Numbered from the stretch's first letter, positions 26,100-35,794 are shown. The stretch is DNA of 64,000 nucleotides from Paenibacillus donghaensis (GCF_002192415.1 NZ_CP021780.1:4588001-4652000), one strand, 5' to 3'. Numbers and translations are program-made. Notes: generated from the sequence alone by a model not told the origin.

Positions 26100-27128
26100 C
26101 TATTTCCGCGCACTGCCGTGCCCGGTGTTCACCGTAAACGCAGCAGCCGCTTCCTTAATCACCGCGTCGGCCAGCTGCTCGAAGGAAGCAGCCTGGATGG
26201 CAGGCTTCAGGTCGCCAGCAATTTGTTCAGCGGATAAGACATCCGCCTCAGGAGCAGCACCCTCTGTAGCAGCACCCTCTGCACCAGCACTCTCTGCACC
26301 AGCACCCTCTGCACCAGCACCCTCTGCACCAGCACCCTCTGCACCAGCACCCTCTGTAGCAGCACCCTCAGTATCCACAGTCTCCGGCAGCAGCCGCCAG
26401 TGGGCCAGGAACTCAATATTGCCTTCCCCGCCGGTTATCGGCGAGAAGGTTAAGCCCTGAAGTGCATAGCCCAGGCCCTCGGCCATCGAGAGCACATTCA
26501 GCAGCACTTCCTTGTGGACGGCCGAATCGCGGATGACGCCGGTTTTGCCGACCTTCTCGCGCCCTGCCTCGAACTGGGGCTTGATCAGCGCGGCGATATC
26601 CGCCGGACGCTGCACCAGCGCCATCAGCGGCGGCAGGATGATTTTGAGTGAGATAAAGGAGACATCAATACTGGCAAAATCAGGCGCTGGTCCCGGCAGA
26701 TCGGGCGGGGTCATGTAACGGAAGTTGGTCCGCTCCATCACACTGACCCGCTCATCGTTGCGCAGCGACCAATCCAGCTGGTTGTAGCCGACGTCCACGG
26801 CATACACATGGCTCGCACCATTCTGCAGCGCACAATCGGTGAAACCGCCGGTGGAAGCGCCGATATCCAGCATAATCCGCCCATCAAGGGAGATTCCGAA
26901 CTGGCGCAGCGCCTTCTCCAGCTTCAGGCCGCCCCGGCTGACGTAGGGATGGATCGCTCCTTTGACCTTCAGCGTTGACCCGCGTGATACCTTCATCCCA
27001 GGCTTCTCTATCCGTTCCTCATCCGCAAGCACCAGGCCTGCCATAATCGCAGCCTTGGCTTTCTCGCGGCTCTCATAGAATCCCTGCTCCACGAGCAGGA
27101 CATCAATCCGTTCTTTGCGGTGTTCCAT
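26100..27128 (-). CDS. tlyA: TlyA/YqxC-family RNA methyltransferase (hemolysin-like)
   Basis: 342 residues. N-terminal S4 RNA-binding domain (RIDVLLVEQGFYESREKAK), then an FtsJ-like methyltransferase with the SAM loop LDIGASTGGFTDCAL and VYAVDVGYNQLDWSLR. TlyA enzymes 2'-O-methylate rRNA. ATG 27128 is chosen because GGGAG lies seven bases upstream and MEHRKERID is the family start. After the domain end (GNIEFLAHWRLLPE) there is an unusual run of about 40 residues of AEGAG-type repeats, then a normal-looking tail (AIQAASFEQLADAVIKEA). It is downstream of dxs by about 45 bp. Confidence 0.93.
   Translation of the reverse strand: MEHRKERIDVLLVEQGFYESREKAKAAIMAGLVLADEERIEKPGMKVSRGSTLKVKGAIHPYVSRGGLKLEKALRQFGISLDGRIMLDIGASTGGFTDCALQNGASHVYAVDVGYNQLDWSLRNDERVSVMERTNFRYMTPPDLPGPAPDFASIDVSFISLKIILPPLMALVQRPADIAALIKPQFEAGREKVGKTGVIRDSAVHKEVLLNVLSMAEGLGYALQGLTFSPITGGEGNIEFLAHWRLLPETVDTEGAATEGAGAEGAGAEGAGAEGAGAESAGAEGAATEGAAPEADVLSAEQIAGDLKPAIQAASFEQLADAVIKEAAAAFTVNTGHGSARK
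26255..26372 (-). repeat. 15-bp in-frame repeat within tlyA
   Basis: GCACCAGCACCCTCT and close variants occur about seven times in a row. They encode EGAGA units, length-neutral for the frame. It is likely a slippage-prone tract within a linker between the methyltransferase core and the C-terminal helix. Confidence 0.85.
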
Positions 27129-27173
27129 GGTCATCTCCCGGTCATTCATGAATTGCCGATTCCGTGTATCCGC

Positions 27174-29078
27174 TTAGGAAGACGAAGTCGTCTTGTATGG
27201 AAAAGCTCTTGCCGCCATCATCGTTCTGATACGGGCACAGACGGCTTCTGCGGTCAGCCCTGTCTCTTGGCGCTGCTCCTTGATCGAGCCGTGTTCTATG
27301 AACAGATCCGGCACACCCATCAGATGGACGCGCGCATCGTAAATTTCATGCTCGGCATAGAATTCCAGCACAGCACTGCCCAGGCTTCCCGCCTGGCTGG
27401 CTTCTTCCAGCACAACCATGCCTGTACCAGCACGGCTAAGCTCCAGCAGCATGTCGTTGTCCATAGGCTTCAGGAAGCGGGCGTTGACTACACCGACCTG
27501 CTTGCCTTCACGCTTCAGCAGCTCAGCCGCTTCCTCTGCCACCTGGACCATCGGGCCACAGGCCACAATGGCGTATTCGTCTCCGCCGCGCAGCCGCTCC
27601 CAGGAACCAATCGGCAAGGCGTGCAGCTCGGCATCCATAGTCACACCCGTGCCGTTAATCCGCGGGTAGCGGTAGGCAATCGGTCCATCATTATAGTCAA
27701 GCGCCGTCTTCATCATATGGCGCAGTTCGTTCTCATCCTTTGGCATCATCAACACCATATTCGGGATATGCCGCATAAAAGCTATATCGTAAACGCCCTG
27801 ATGCGTCTCCCCGTCCGCCCCGACAAAGCCGGCACGGTCGATGGCGAACATCACATTGGCATTGTGACGGCAGATGTCATGCACAATCTGGTCATACGCG
27901 CGCTGCATGAACGTCGAATAGACTGCGTATACCGGCTTCATACCTTCCATGGCAAGCGCTGCGCACAGCGTAGCCGCATGCTGCTCGGCAATCCCCACAT
28001 CGATCATCCGGTCGGGGAACTCCTTGGCGAACGGGAACAGTCCCGATCCGCCCGGCATCGCCGGTGTAACGGCGATCAGCCGTTTGTCCTCACGGCCCAG
28101 CTCAATCAGCGTCTGGCCGAACACCTCGGTATACATCGGAGTGCCTACGGCCTTAAGAGCAGCGCCGGATTCGATTTTGTAAGGGGAAATGGCATGCGAT
28201 TTATAGAAATCGGTCTCCGCCGGTTTATAACCTTTGCCCTTCGTGGTCAGCACATGCACTAGCACCGGTCCAGCCACGTTGTCCGCCTGGTGGAAGGTGT
28301 CAATCATCTTCTCCAGGTCATGTCCATCGACAGGTCCTAGGTAGGTAAAGCCAAGCTCTTCGAACAACACGCCTGGAACCATCATGTATTTCAAGCTGTC
28401 CTTCAGCCGTTCTGCGGTCTTCGCCAGTCTTCCGCCGATCGCGGGAATCTTCAGTAGCAGTCCTTCCACTTCATCCTTGGCCCGCAGATAATGGCGGTCG
28501 GAGCGGATTTTGCTTAAATAGTTGTGCATCGCGCCCACGTTCGGGGCAATCGACATTTCATTATCATTGAGAATAACCATCAGCTTGCGCTTCTCGTGGC
28601 CGATATGGTTAAGCGCTTCAAAAGCCATGCCGCCCGTCAAAGCACCGTCCCCGATCACGGCAATAACCTTATTGTCCTCGCCTTTCAGATCACGGGCAAC
28701 TGCCATGCCCATCGCTGCCGACAAGGAGGTGCTGCTGTGTCCGGCTTCCCAGACATCATGCTCACTCTCGGAGCGTTTGACGAAACCGCACAACCCCTGA
28801 TGCTTGCGCAGCGTGTCGAAGCGGTTCTGGCGTCCGGTCAATATTTTGTGCACATAAGCCTGGTGGCCTACGTCGTAGATCATCTTGTCCTTTGGACTGT
28901 TATAGCAATAATGCAAGGCCAGCGTGAGCTCCACTACCCCCAGATTGGAACCGAGATGTCCGCCGGTAACGGTAAGCTTATCGATCAGAAACCGGCGGAT
29001 CTCCTCCGCAAGGGTAGCCAGTTCTGTGACTGACAAGGTTTTCAGTTGCTGTGGATCATTTATTTGTGGAAGCAGCAC
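27174..29078 (-). CDS. dxs: 1-deoxy-D-xylulose-5-phosphate synthase
   Basis: 634 residues, full length. Thiamine diphosphate site: [18 protein letters not shown] near residue 150; also [13 protein letters not shown] and [18 protein letters not shown]. The transketolase-like middle has [16 protein letters not shown] and [15 protein letters not shown]. It condenses pyruvate and glyceraldehyde 3-phosphate in the first step of the MEP pathway and also supplies thiamine and pyridoxal precursors. It follows ispA, so isoprenoid genes are grouped. An intercistronic hairpin at 29138-29163 may uncouple the two. Confidence 0.98.
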   Translation of the reverse strand: MLLPQINDPQQLKTLSVTELATLAEEIRRFLIDKLTVTGGHLGSNLGVVELTLALHYCYNSPKDKMIYDVGHQAYVHKILTGRQNRFDTLRKHQGLCGFVKRSESEHDVWEAGHSSTSLSAAMGMAVARDLKGEDNKVIAVIGDGALTGGMAFEALNHIGHEKRKLMVILNDNEMSIAPNVGAMHNYLSKIRSDRHYLRAKDEVEGLLLKIPAIGGRLAKTAERLKDSLKYMMVPGVLFEELGFTYLGPVDGHDLEKMIDTFHQADNVAGPVLVHVLTTKGKGYKPAETDFYKSHAISPYKIESGAALKAVGTPMYTEVFGQTLIELGREDKRLIAVTPAMPGGSGLFPFAKEFPDRMIDVGIAEQHAATLCAALAMEGMKPVYAVYSTFMQRAYDQIVHDICRHNANVMFAIDRAGFVGADGETHQGVYDIAFMRHIPNMVLMMPKDENELRHMMKTALDYNDGPIAYRYPRINGTGVTMDAELHALPIGSWERLRGGDEYAIVACGPMVQVAEEAAELLKREGKQVGVVNARFLKPMDNDMLLELSRAGTGMVVLEEASQAGSLGSAVLEFYAEHEIYDARVHLMGVPDLFIEHGSIKEQRQETGLTAEAVCARIRTMMAARAFPYKTTSSS

Positions 29079-29137
29079 GAGTATTCCCCGCTTTCCTGGA
29101 TGTTGTAAAATATATAAAACCCATTATAACACAAACG

Positions 29138-29163
29138 AAACGGCTGCCCTAGCACAGCCGTTT
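29138..29163 (-). terminator. Hairpin between ispA and dxs
   Basis: AAACGGCTG and CAGCCGTTT form a 9-bp stem with an eight-base loop. The T run is short, so partial termination or processing is likely. Confidence 0.55.
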
Positions 29164-29174
29164 ACGCATAATGC

Positions 29175-30125
29175 TTAATGATCTCTTTTCATTAAATAAT
29201 CGGCAATTTCCAGCAGTCTGCGGCTGTCGGCGAAACCGCCTTTCAGCACGGCAGTGCGGGCATTGTCCGTCAGTCGGCGCACTTCTTCGCGCGAAGCCTC
29301 AAGACCGATGAAATACGGGTAGGTCACCTTCTGCTGCTTGATATCGCTGCCCGTTTTTTTGCCAAGCTTGCCTTCGTCTCCGACGAGATCAAGGATATCG
29401 TCCTGAATCTGAAAAGCGAGCCCAATCGCCGTTCCGAATTCTCGCAGCGCTTCCAGCTGCTGCTGCCCGGCCCCGGCGATTCTTCCGCCTGCCAGCAGGG
29501 AGAAGATGATCAGATCTCCGGTCTTGTGCAGATGGATATACTGCAGCTGGGCCAGATCGGTCAGTCCCTGCTCACCATCCATATCGGCGATCTGGCCACC
29601 AACCATACCGCGCGGACCCGCCATCTCGGCCAGATCCTCCACGATGGAAAGCGCGCTGTCCGCAGAAACACCATATCTGCGGGAAGCCTGCACCACACTG
29701 TAGAACGCGTGGGTCAGCAGGGCGTCTCCGGCCAGGATGGCGGCCGCATCGCCGAATACCTTATGATTCGTCAGCTTGCCCCGCCGATAGTCATCATTGT
29801 CCATCGCAGGCAGGTCATCATGAATCAGCGAATAGGTGTGGACCATCTCAATGGCTGCAGCCACAGGCACCGCCGCCTCGCGTTCTCCGCCTGCCGCTTC
29901 GCAGGCAGCGAGCACCAGCAGCGGGCGCAGCCGCTTGCCGCCTGCATCCAGCGAATATTTCATCGCTTCCCGCAGTCGCTCTGGCACCTGCCAGCCTGCG
30001 GGGAGCGTAGTCTCCAGCTCAGCGGAGAGTAAGTCGTTCACCGCCGTGATGTATTCGTTCAGCGGCTGGCGCAGCTCCTCTGCTTCGCTGCCGGCTTCAG
30101 AGTCCTGCTGCTCATAAGGAGTCAT
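29175..30125 (-). CDS. ispA: Polyprenyl (farnesyl/geranylgeranyl) diphosphate synthase
   Basis: 316 residues. First Asp-rich motif in SLIHDDLPAMDNDDYRRG, second in FQIQDDILDLVGD, and GGKRLRPLLVLAACEA near residue 65. It condenses isopentenyl diphosphate units, most likely to farnesyl diphosphate, for undecaprenyl and quinone chains. ATG 30125 overlaps the end of xseB. The longer frame to 30176 would run into xseB. The N-terminus is about 20 residues longer than usual. Confidence 0.95.
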   Translation of the reverse strand: MTPYEQQDSEAGSEAEELRQPLNEYITAVNDLLSAELETTLPAGWQVPERLREAMKYSLDAGGKRLRPLLVLAACEAAGGEREAAVPVAAAIEMVHTYSLIHDDLPAMDNDDYRRGKLTNHKVFGDAAAILAGDALLTHAFYSVVQASRRYGVSADSALSIVEDLAEMAGPRGMVGGQIADMDGEQGLTDLAQLQYIHLHKTGDLIIFSLLAGGRIAGAGQQQLEALREFGTAIGLAFQIQDDILDLVGDEGKLGKKTGSDIKQQKVTYPYFIGLEASREEVRRLTDNARTAVLKGGFADSRRLLEIADYLMKRDH

Positions 30126-30381
30126 CAGTTTCCCCTTCCAGGCGGGCACCAAACGGCTTCTTGCGCAGTTCCCCATCCTCCAGCGTAATCATCTCAATCT
30201 TCTGCTCCACCTGCGCAAGCCTTCCTCCGCACAGCTGGGACAGCTTCATACCCTGCTGGAACAGATCGATCGCCTTCTCCAGCGGCACATCTCCATGCTC
30301 CAGTTCGCGTACAATCTCCTCGAGCTGTTCCATTGCCTGTTCGAAATCCAGTTCAGCTGCCGATTCTGCCGGTTTGGCCAT
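30112..30381 (-). CDS. xseB: Exodeoxyribonuclease VII small subunit
   Basis: 89 residues with the XseB helical core (LDFEQAMEQLEEIVRELEHG, then LEKAIDLFQQGMKLSQ). Its short length and acidic character are normal. It overlaps xseA by 29 bp upstream and ispA by 14 bp downstream, so translation is coupled through all three genes. It partners XseA in single-strand DNA degradation. Confidence 0.96.
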   Translation of the reverse strand: MAKPAESAAELDFEQAMEQLEEIVRELEHGDVPLEKAIDLFQQGMKLSQLCGGRLAQVEQKIEMITLEDGELRKKPFGARLEGETDDSL

Positions 30382-31726
30382 CTTCTCTCACTCCTTTTAC
30401 TTCGCAGTCCAGTTGTCCGTCGTTCAACTTGATGATCACCGTATCGCCGGGCGATACTTCCGCCCGCGACTTGATTAAGTGCTGCGCCCCCTCGTCATAG
30501 ACGAGGCTGTAGCCGCGCCCCATCACCTTCAGCGGGCTGAGCGCATCCAGCTGGCGCAGCTCTGCGGCGAAGCGCGAGCGCTTCTCCCGCAGCCGTGCCT
30601 GCATCGCGGCTGCCAGCTCGCGGCGGCGGCTCTCTGTGCGCTGCCGAGCCGCCTCTACCGCTGCCTGCGGGTGGAACCGCTGCAGGCGCGCGTGCTGCAC
30701 CGCCCGGCGCTCACGCGCCCGGGCGAGCCGGTTCTCCGCCGCGCGGCCCAGCCGCGCGTGCAGCATGTCCAGCCGCTGCGCGTGCTGCGCCAGCGCTCGG
30801 CGCGGGCCTGCCAGCGCCAGCGAGCGCTGCAGCGAGGCCAGCTGCTCGCGGCCGCGCTGGGAGCGCCGCTGCAGCGCCTTGCGCAGCCGCTCCTCGTGAG
30901 CGCGCAGCTGCGCCGCCAGCTCGCCGGCATGCGGCACGGCCAGCTCGGCGGCCGCGGTCGGCGTGGCCGCGCGCAGGTCAGCCGCGAAATCGGCGATCGT
31001 GAAGTCGGTCTCATGACCGACGGCCGAGATCACCGGCACCGGGGACGCGGCAATGGCCCGCGCGACGGCTTCCTCGTTGAACGCCCACAGCTCCTCCAGG
31101 GAGCCGCCGCCGCGTCCGACGATCAGCACGTCGGCCTCGCCCATGGCGCCCATCCGCTCGATGGCCTTCACAATCGATGCCCCTGCCCCTTTGCCCTGCA
31201 CCAGCACGGGATAGATCACTACATGCACTTGCGGGTACCTCCGACGCAGGGTGATCACGATATCCCGCACCGCCGCGCCGGTAGGCGAGGTGATGACTCC
31301 GATGCAGCGCGGGAAGCGCGGCAACGGGCGCTTGCGGGATTCCGCGAACAAGCCTTCGCGGGTCAGCTTGTCCTTCAATTGCTCGTAAGCCAGATACAGG
31401 CTGCCAATCCCGTCCGGCTGCATCTGCGTGGCATAGAACTGGTATTGTCCATCGCGTTCATAGACGGTCACATTGCCCCGGGCAATCACCCGGGTACCTT
31501 CCTTCGGCACAAAAGGCAGCCGCTGGTTATGCGAAGCGAACATAATCGTCTTGATCCGGCTACTCTCATCCTTCAGCGTGAAATACATATGTCCGCTGCC
31601 ATGGTGCGTGAAATTCGAAATTTCCCCGCGGACCCAGACATCGGTCAGCAGGCTGTCTGAATCCAGCTTCATGCGGATATACCGGTTAAGCTCCTTAATG
31701 GAATAGACCTGCCGCTCTGCCGCCAT
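30353..31726 (-). CDS. xseA: Exodeoxyribonuclease VII large subunit
   Basis: 457 residues. N-terminal OB fold (DVWVRGEISNFTHHGSGHMYFTL, seen in parts), then the catalytic region with PVLVQGKGAGASIVKAI, GRGGGSLEELWAFNEE and SAVGHETDFTIADFAAD. Residues ~280-400 form an Ala/Arg/Leu-rich coiled coil with markedly higher GC than the neighbours. ATG 31726 overlaps the end of folD by a few codons in another frame and gives the family start MAAERQVYSIKEL. It degrades single-stranded DNA together with XseB. Confidence 0.96.
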   Translation of the reverse strand: MAAERQVYSIKELNRYIRMKLDSDSLLTDVWVRGEISNFTHHGSGHMYFTLKDESSRIKTIMFASHNQRLPFVPKEGTRVIARGNVTVYERDGQYQFYATQMQPDGIGSLYLAYEQLKDKLTREGLFAESRKRPLPRFPRCIGVITSPTGAAVRDIVITLRRRYPQVHVVIYPVLVQGKGAGASIVKAIERMGAMGEADVLIVGRGGGSLEELWAFNEEAVARAIAASPVPVISAVGHETDFTIADFAADLRAATPTAAAELAVPHAGELAAQLRAHEERLRKALQRRSQRGREQLASLQRSLALAGPRRALAQHAQRLDMLHARLGRAAENRLARARERRAVQHARLQRFHPQAAVEAARQRTESRRRELAAAMQARLREKRSRFAAELRQLDALSPLKVMGRGYSLVYDEGAQHLIKSRAEVSPGDTVIIKLNDGQLDCEVKGVREDGQTGRIGS

Positions 31727-31733
31727 GTCCCGC

Positions 31734-32591
31734 TTACTCCAGACCGCGGCGGCGTTTGGCCGCAACCAGCGTGTTGCTCATCAGCATCGTGATGGTCATC
31801 GGGCCTACACCGCCCGGGACCGGCGTGATATAGCCAGCGACTTCCTTGGCACTTTCGAAATCTACGTCGCCTGCCAGCTTGCCGTTGTCTAGCCGGTTCA
31901 TGCCGACGTCGATCACCACTGCGCCCGGTTTCACGTACGAGGCATCAATGAAATTGGCGCGGCCGATTGCTACCACCAGAATATCTGCCTGGCGGCTAAG
32001 CTCAGCCATGTTCGCCGTGCGGGAATGACACATCGTTACCGTGGCATGCTCGCGCTGCAGCAACAGCGATACCGGCTTGCCCACAATATTGCTGCGTCCG
32101 ATCACTACCGCATGTTTGCCGGCCAGGCCGGTACCTGTGCGTTTGATCAGTTCAATGACCCCTGCCGGAGTACAAGGCAGCAGGCTGTCAGCGCCAATAA
32201 CCAGGTTGCCCACGTTCACCGGATGGAAGCCGTCCACATCCTTCTCCACTGCGATGGCATCAATGACAGCCTTCTCTTCAATATGAGCCGGAAGCGGCAG
32301 CTGGACGAGAATCCCGTCAATATCGTTGTTTGTATTTAACTGCTCGACCAGAGCCAGCAGCTCCTGCTGCGAGGTAGAGGCATCCAGCCGGTAGACTTCG
32401 GAATGAAAGCCCAGACTGATGCAGGATTTCTCCTTGTTGCGTACATAAACCTGGGAACCTGCATCCTCGCCCACCAGAATTACGGCAAGACCGGGTTTCA
32501 CCCCGCGTTCAGCCAGCCCGGCAACCTCCCGGGCAATATCGATACGAATTTCGTCGGATACCTGTTTACCGCTGATGATTGCTGCTGTCAT
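31734..32591 (-). CDS. folD: Bifunctional methylene-THF dehydrogenase/cyclohydrolase
   Basis: 285 residues. Catalytic Lys in YVRNKEKSC near residue 55, [16 protein letters not shown], the cofactor motif [16 protein letters not shown], and [16 protein letters not shown] at the end. It interconverts 5,10-methylene- and 10-formyl-tetrahydrofolate, feeding purine synthesis. It stands between nusB and xseA in the usual Firmicute order. Confidence 0.98.
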   Translation of the reverse strand: MTAAIISGKQVSDEIRIDIAREVAGLAERGVKPGLAVILVGEDAGSQVYVRNKEKSCISLGFHSEVYRLDASTSQQELLALVEQLNTNNDIDGILVQLPLPAHIEEKAVIDAIAVEKDVDGFHPVNVGNLVIGADSLLPCTPAGVIELIKRTGTGLAGKHAVVIGRSNIVGKPVSLLLQREHATVTMCHSRTANMAELSRQADILVVAIGRANFIDASYVKPGAVVIDVGMNRLDNGKLAGDVDFESAKEVAGYITPVPGGVGPMTITMLMSNTLVAAKRRRGLE

Positions 32592-32617
32592 GAATGTCTC
32601 TCCTCTATTGTGTACTG

Positions 32618-33082
32618 TTATTCTGCTGTAGGGGAATGGTCTGCTTTGAGCGTATCCAGTTCCTGGATCATCTTGCCCAGCACGCCGTTAACGAACTTGC
32701 CGGAATCTTCGGTGCCAAAGTGCTTGGCCAGATCAATCGCCTCGTTGACAGCAACCTTGGCTGGCACATCACTGGCGAACACCATCTCGAACGTGGCTAA
32801 CCGCAGAATCTGGCGATCTACCCGGGACAGACGACTCATCTGCCAGCCCTTCAGATAATGCTCCAGCATCTCGTCAATCGCAACCTTATGCTCCCAGACT
32901 CCATTCACATGCTCCACCACATACGCCTTCAGTTGAATCTCATCGGTGATGACACGCTCCGTCTCATTCTCGTCCGATGCTTCCTCCAGCAGCATATCCA
33001 CGGCATCCGCGCTCTCTACCTCATTCATTTCCATCTGGTACAGGCTCTGTACAATAATTTCCCTTGCTATACGTCTTTTCAT
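32618..33082 (-). CDS. nusB: Transcription antitermination factor NusB
   Basis: 154 residues with the all-helical NusB fold: [24 protein letters not shown] start, [17 protein letters not shown] and [14 protein letters not shown] near the end. It acts with NusE/S10 in rRNA antitermination. It is the first gene of the nusB-folD-xseAB-ispA-dxs-tlyA run. The start follows AGGAGG, and repeated sequence begins only ~20 bp upstream. Confidence 0.97.
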   Translation of the reverse strand: MKRRIAREIIVQSLYQMEMNEVESADAVDMLLEEASDENETERVITDEIQLKAYVVEHVNGVWEHKVAIDEMLEHYLKGWQMSRLSRVDRQILRLATFEMVFASDVPAKVAVNEAIDLAKHFGTEDSGKFVNGVLGKMIQELDTLKADHSPTAE

Positions 33083-33100
33083 GTGTTCCTCCTAATAAAA

Positions 33101-33168
33101 ATTCGATCCCTCCCAAACCCTCCCTTCCAAGGGAGGGCCCCAAAGGGTTGTACCCTCTGGACACCCGC
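33101..33168 (+). repeat. Dispersed element TTCGATCCCTCCC...AAGGGAGGG, copy 1
   Basis: TTCGATCCCTCCCAAACCC, CTTCCAAGGGAGGG and CCCTCTGGAC recur in the same order at 59434-59500. In the second site its left end has expanded to a 21-bp tandem array. Confidence 0.8.
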
Positions 33169-33310
33169 AAGTTTGGCGAATAAGCCTGGCGGTACTGTGA
33201 TTAGGCAGCTGGGAGGGGGGAACGCTTATCCCTGCGGGACCGCTTGGACGCCGCAGGGTTTGGCCCGCTATCCCTGACGGGATGCGAGCCGGGGACTAAG
33301 GTCAAAGGCA

Positions 33311-33436
33311 GGCTGTTCCTGCGGAATGCGCAACACCTGAAAGGCGAATGCGGGCTGTTCCTTCGGAATGCGCAACACCTCAAGGCCAAAAGCAGGCTGT
33401 TCCTTCGGAATGCGCAAGACCTTAAAGGCAAAAACG
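33311..33436 (+). repeat. 42-bp tandem repeat, three copies (two more at 34187-34262)
   Basis: GGCTGTTCCTGCGGAATGCG followed by CAACACCT recurs at 33311, 33353 and 33395, and again with the same 42-bp period at 34187 and 34229. The minus strand reads CAFRRNS repeats in short frames that lack starts or ribosome sites. Confidence 0.85.
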
Positions 33437-33487
33437 TTACTACTCAGGTTCCAGCCAGGATTTAGAGTCTGCCCTGGAGCCTTCCGA

Positions 33488-33667
33488 GTAATTAGATGCG
33501 AAACTGCAACTAAATTCAGCCGAAACGTCCATTAGCAGGCAAATAAGTGCAAATCTGCAACTAATTTCGAGTAAATCACTCCTGGAACGCTCAAAAGTCT
33601 AAAATAGATGCGTATTCGCACTTATTTCCTCCAAAACGGAAAAAATCGGTTAAATAGATGCAGTTTT
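33488..33667. repeat. Cluster of ~27-bp palindromic repeats
   Basis: Copies at 33490-33512, 33540-33568 and 33601-33627 share the form AAATWAGTTGC-N4/5-GCAMYTAATTT (ends like AAATTAGATGC or AAATAAGTGC). The family recurs around 45.2, 45.7, 59.8 and 62.2 kb, always outside genes. Confidence 0.75.
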
Positions 33668-34096
33668 GGTTACTACTTAGAGCCCCCTTGTGTTCCTTGT
33701 GTTACTCGTCCGAGCCTGTCATACCACACCGCGCGACAAGGAGGCTAAGCATAACAAAGGAAGGCTGTCGCCGGTAATCAGCGATTAACTTTCAGACTAT
33801 TAACGGACTCAGGAGCCCCTATTTGCTGTAAAAAGGCTGTTTTGCAGCTCTAACGGACTCAGGAGCCCCTATTCAAGCCGAAACCCACTAGGTAAGGCCT
33901 GTTTATCTGATATAGAGGCTATGCGGTCCGTTACATTCCAAACCAGCGCAGAAATGAGGAAATAGGAGCTATACGGTCCGTTAGGACGTAGGTTACCTGA
34001 AGTTCGGGTGGGGGAGCGTTTGGATTACGGTAGTGCGATCCCCTAACCTTCGCAAGTAAACCTTCTATATCCTCGCAGGGTCCTAAGCAGTAACCA
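33668..34096 (+). mobile_element. MITE-like element, left copy (~429 bp)
   Basis: It is bounded by GGTTACTACTTAGAGCCCC and CAGGGTCCTAAGCAGTAACC, imperfect terminal inverted repeats. Inside are two copies of TAACGGACTCAGGAGCC and two of the facing motif GGCTAT-CGGTCCGTTA, plus TGTTACTCGTCCGAGCCTG. An inverted copy lies at 45291-45702. No coding capacity. Confidence 0.7.
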
Positions 34097-34398
34097 GTTT
34101 CGCAACTAATTGTTCGGCTCCCTAAAGATGGAACAGAATCTGCGTAAATCTTTTTATAAGGAGTCCTAAGTAGTAACACAAAAGCAAGCTGTTCCTGCGG
34201 AATTCGCAATACCTTAATGACAAAGGCAGGCTGTTCCTGCGGAATGCGCAACACCTTATCTTTATACATACCTTGTCCACAACAAAAGTAAATCATTATT
34301 TCCTATACATTGAAAAAAACCGCCAGCGTCTTCATCCCGGGGCAACGGGCGATAAAAAGCTTATACAGGTTCCTGCTCCGGGAGAAAACTATAGCGGT
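34097..34398. other. Repeat-rich spacer
   Basis: Contains another TCCTAAGTAGTAAC end at 34164-34177, two 42-bp repeats (34187-34262) and an unremarkable stretch to 34398. A frame from 34273 on the plus strand lacks any recognisable content. Confidence 0.5.
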
Positions 34399-34632
34399 TC
34401 ATTTGAAGGGACGCCAGCGCTCAGAAAGATTACTTACCAGATCCTTCCACTGAAAAGCGGGAGGCTGCGGGTAATCCTTCCGCTTGCCGAGCTTATATCC
34501 GATGAACACTACCAATGCAAAGAACAGCATATCCCAAAACCCGACAATTAAATAAATCAACCCGAGAATAAAACCGAAGGCTACTCCGGCAATTCTACCC
34601 CCGTGACTTTCCCATACTTCTCTCCAGGACAT
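34399..34632 (-). CDS. DUF2273 family small membrane protein
   Basis: 77 residues: SWREVWESHGGRIAGVAFGF, then two hydrophobic segments (ILGLIYLIVGFWDMLFFALV and following) and a basic tail. It is typical of the DUF2273 protein that accompanies AmaP and Asp23 in Bacillales and Lactobacillales. The start codon is in AAGGGAAATTC-spaced context 15 bp after amaP. It probably belongs to the membrane site that holds the Asp23 envelope-stress complex. Confidence 0.88.
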   Translation of the reverse strand: MSWREVWESHGGRIAGVAFGFILGLIYLIVGFWDMLFFALVVFIGYKLGKRKDYPQPPAFQWKDLVSNLSERWRPFK

Positions 34633-34647
34633 AAGGGAAATTCACCT

Positions 34648-35196
34648 CTATTCCACTCGACTTTTGAAGCTTGGAGATTGTGTAAGGTTGGCAATGTATA
34701 CAGACACATCAGCGACCGGTATACCTGTAGTCTCCTGTACAAAATCATGCACCTGACGCTGCACATCCGTCGTCAGCAGCGGCAGGGAATGCTCACCGTC
34801 CACCACGGCCCGGATCATGATCTCAAGTCCGGCCTGAGAGACACGAATCCGCGATTTCAGATCGCGGATGCCCTTGACCTTGCCGGCAGCCTTGAGGCTC
34901 AGATTCTCAATCGTTTCCATGGAAATCTGGATGTCGCCATATTCCGTCCGCTGGTCCACGGAAGGCAGCGAGGCACGGTCACGGCGCATGGAAATGTAGA
35001 AGAAACGGATACTCAACAGGAACAGAACCACTGCCACCGCAATCGCGGTAATGTAGACTGCAGGCCCATCATCAATCTCCGGCACGTCTGGAAGTGCTCC
35101 GCTAAGGAGGAGGATGGCGATTACAGATAATATTCCAATGCTTAAGCTGTACACAAACAGCAGAAGCCTGTCCAAAATTTTGGCCACGAGTCTCAT
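34648..35196 (-). CDS. amaP: Alkaline shock response membrane anchor protein AmaP
   Basis: 182 residues with two N-terminal membrane helices (LLLFVYSLSIGILSVIAILL and YITAIAVAVVLFLLSIRFFY). A cytoplasmic Asp23-like domain follows (GDIQISMETIENLSLKAAG, VQETTGIPVADVSVYIANL). It anchors Asp23/Gls24 proteins at the membrane. It sits between asp23 and DUF2273 with SD AAGGAGG. Confidence 0.93.
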   Translation of the reverse strand: MRLVAKILDRLLLFVYSLSIGILSVIAILLLSGALPDVPEIDDGPAVYITAIAVAVVLFLLSIRFFYISMRRDRASLPSVDQRTEYGDIQISMETIENLSLKAAGKVKGIRDLKSRIRVSQAGLEIMIRAVVDGEHSLPLLTTDVQRQVHDFVQETTGIPVADVSVYIANLTQSPSFKSRVE

Positions 35197-35215
35197 AACC
35201 TCCTTAAATTAGAGT

Positions 35216-35243
35216 AAACCCTCGACTTTGCTGTCGGGGGTTT
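35216..35243 (-). terminator. Attenuator-like hairpin between asp23 and amaP
   Basis: AAACCCTCGAC and GTCGGGGGTTT form an 11-bp stem with one mismatch and wobble. No strong T run, so partial termination that favours asp23 is the likely role. Confidence 0.5.
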
Positions 35244-35261
35244 ATGGGAGAACGATGACTG

Positions 35262-35678
35262 TTATTTAACGCGGACAACCAGATCAGTTTCCTCGTTCTT
35301 ATCAACATTGCCATTGTTTTTGAACTGCACATCATGAATATGCACATTCACTTCCACAACGGTCAGACCGGTCATAGTCTCGATGGAACGTTTGACATTG
35401 CGCTGGATCTCCCCGGCTACCTCGGGAAGACGGTTGCCGTATTCAATAATTACGGATACATCCACCGCAGCCTCGCGTTGTCCAACCTCTACCTTAACGC
35501 CCTTAGACAAGTTCTTGCGGCCCAGCAGCTCAACAATGCCGCCGGCAAACCCGCCGCTCATACCTGCCACGCCCTTGACCTCAACAGTCGCCAGACCGGC
35601 AATTACCTCGATCACCTCGGGAGCAATCTGAATTTCACCGATTTCCGTCCGTTCATATTCTGTCGGCAACGTACTCAT
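35262..35678 (-). CDS. Asp23/Gls24 family envelope stress response protein
   Basis: 138 residues from ATG 35678 (STLPTEYERTEIGEIQIAP), chosen because AGGTGTGAGGT lies upstream and the longer frame adds non-family sequence. The core has VIEVIAGLATVEVKGVAGM, VEVGQREAAVDVSVIIEYG and TGLTVVEVNVHIHDVQF. It forms an abundant cytoplasmic layer under the membrane together with AmaP. A homologue in B. subtilis is YqhY, also beside accC. Confidence 0.95.
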   Translation of the reverse strand: MSTLPTEYERTEIGEIQIAPEVIEVIAGLATVEVKGVAGMSGGFAGGIVELLGRKNLSKGVKVEVGQREAAVDVSVIIEYGNRLPEVAGEIQRNVKRSIETMTGLTVVEVNVHIHDVQFKNNGNVDKNEETDLVVRVK

Positions 35679-35794
35679 TATGGACCTCACACCTTTCGAC
35701 CAAAAGTTGTTCAATATTTCAAGCGCAAAGCACGTCTCTTATTTAACATACTATATCATTTGACGAACTTTATGACAAACAATCCGAAGTCGTC

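Noticed and set aside
27120..28262. 380-codon plus-strand frame opposite dxs
   Set aside because: Shadow of dxs; no recognisable content or start signal.
30479..31660. 393-codon plus-strand frame opposite xseA
   Set aside because: It is the mirror of a GC-rich Ala/Arg coding region. No ribosome site or domain is seen, and xseA on the other strand is unmistakable.
34273..34551. 92-codon plus-strand frame opposite DUF2273
   Set aside because: Antisense to a recognised gene, without domain or ribosome site.
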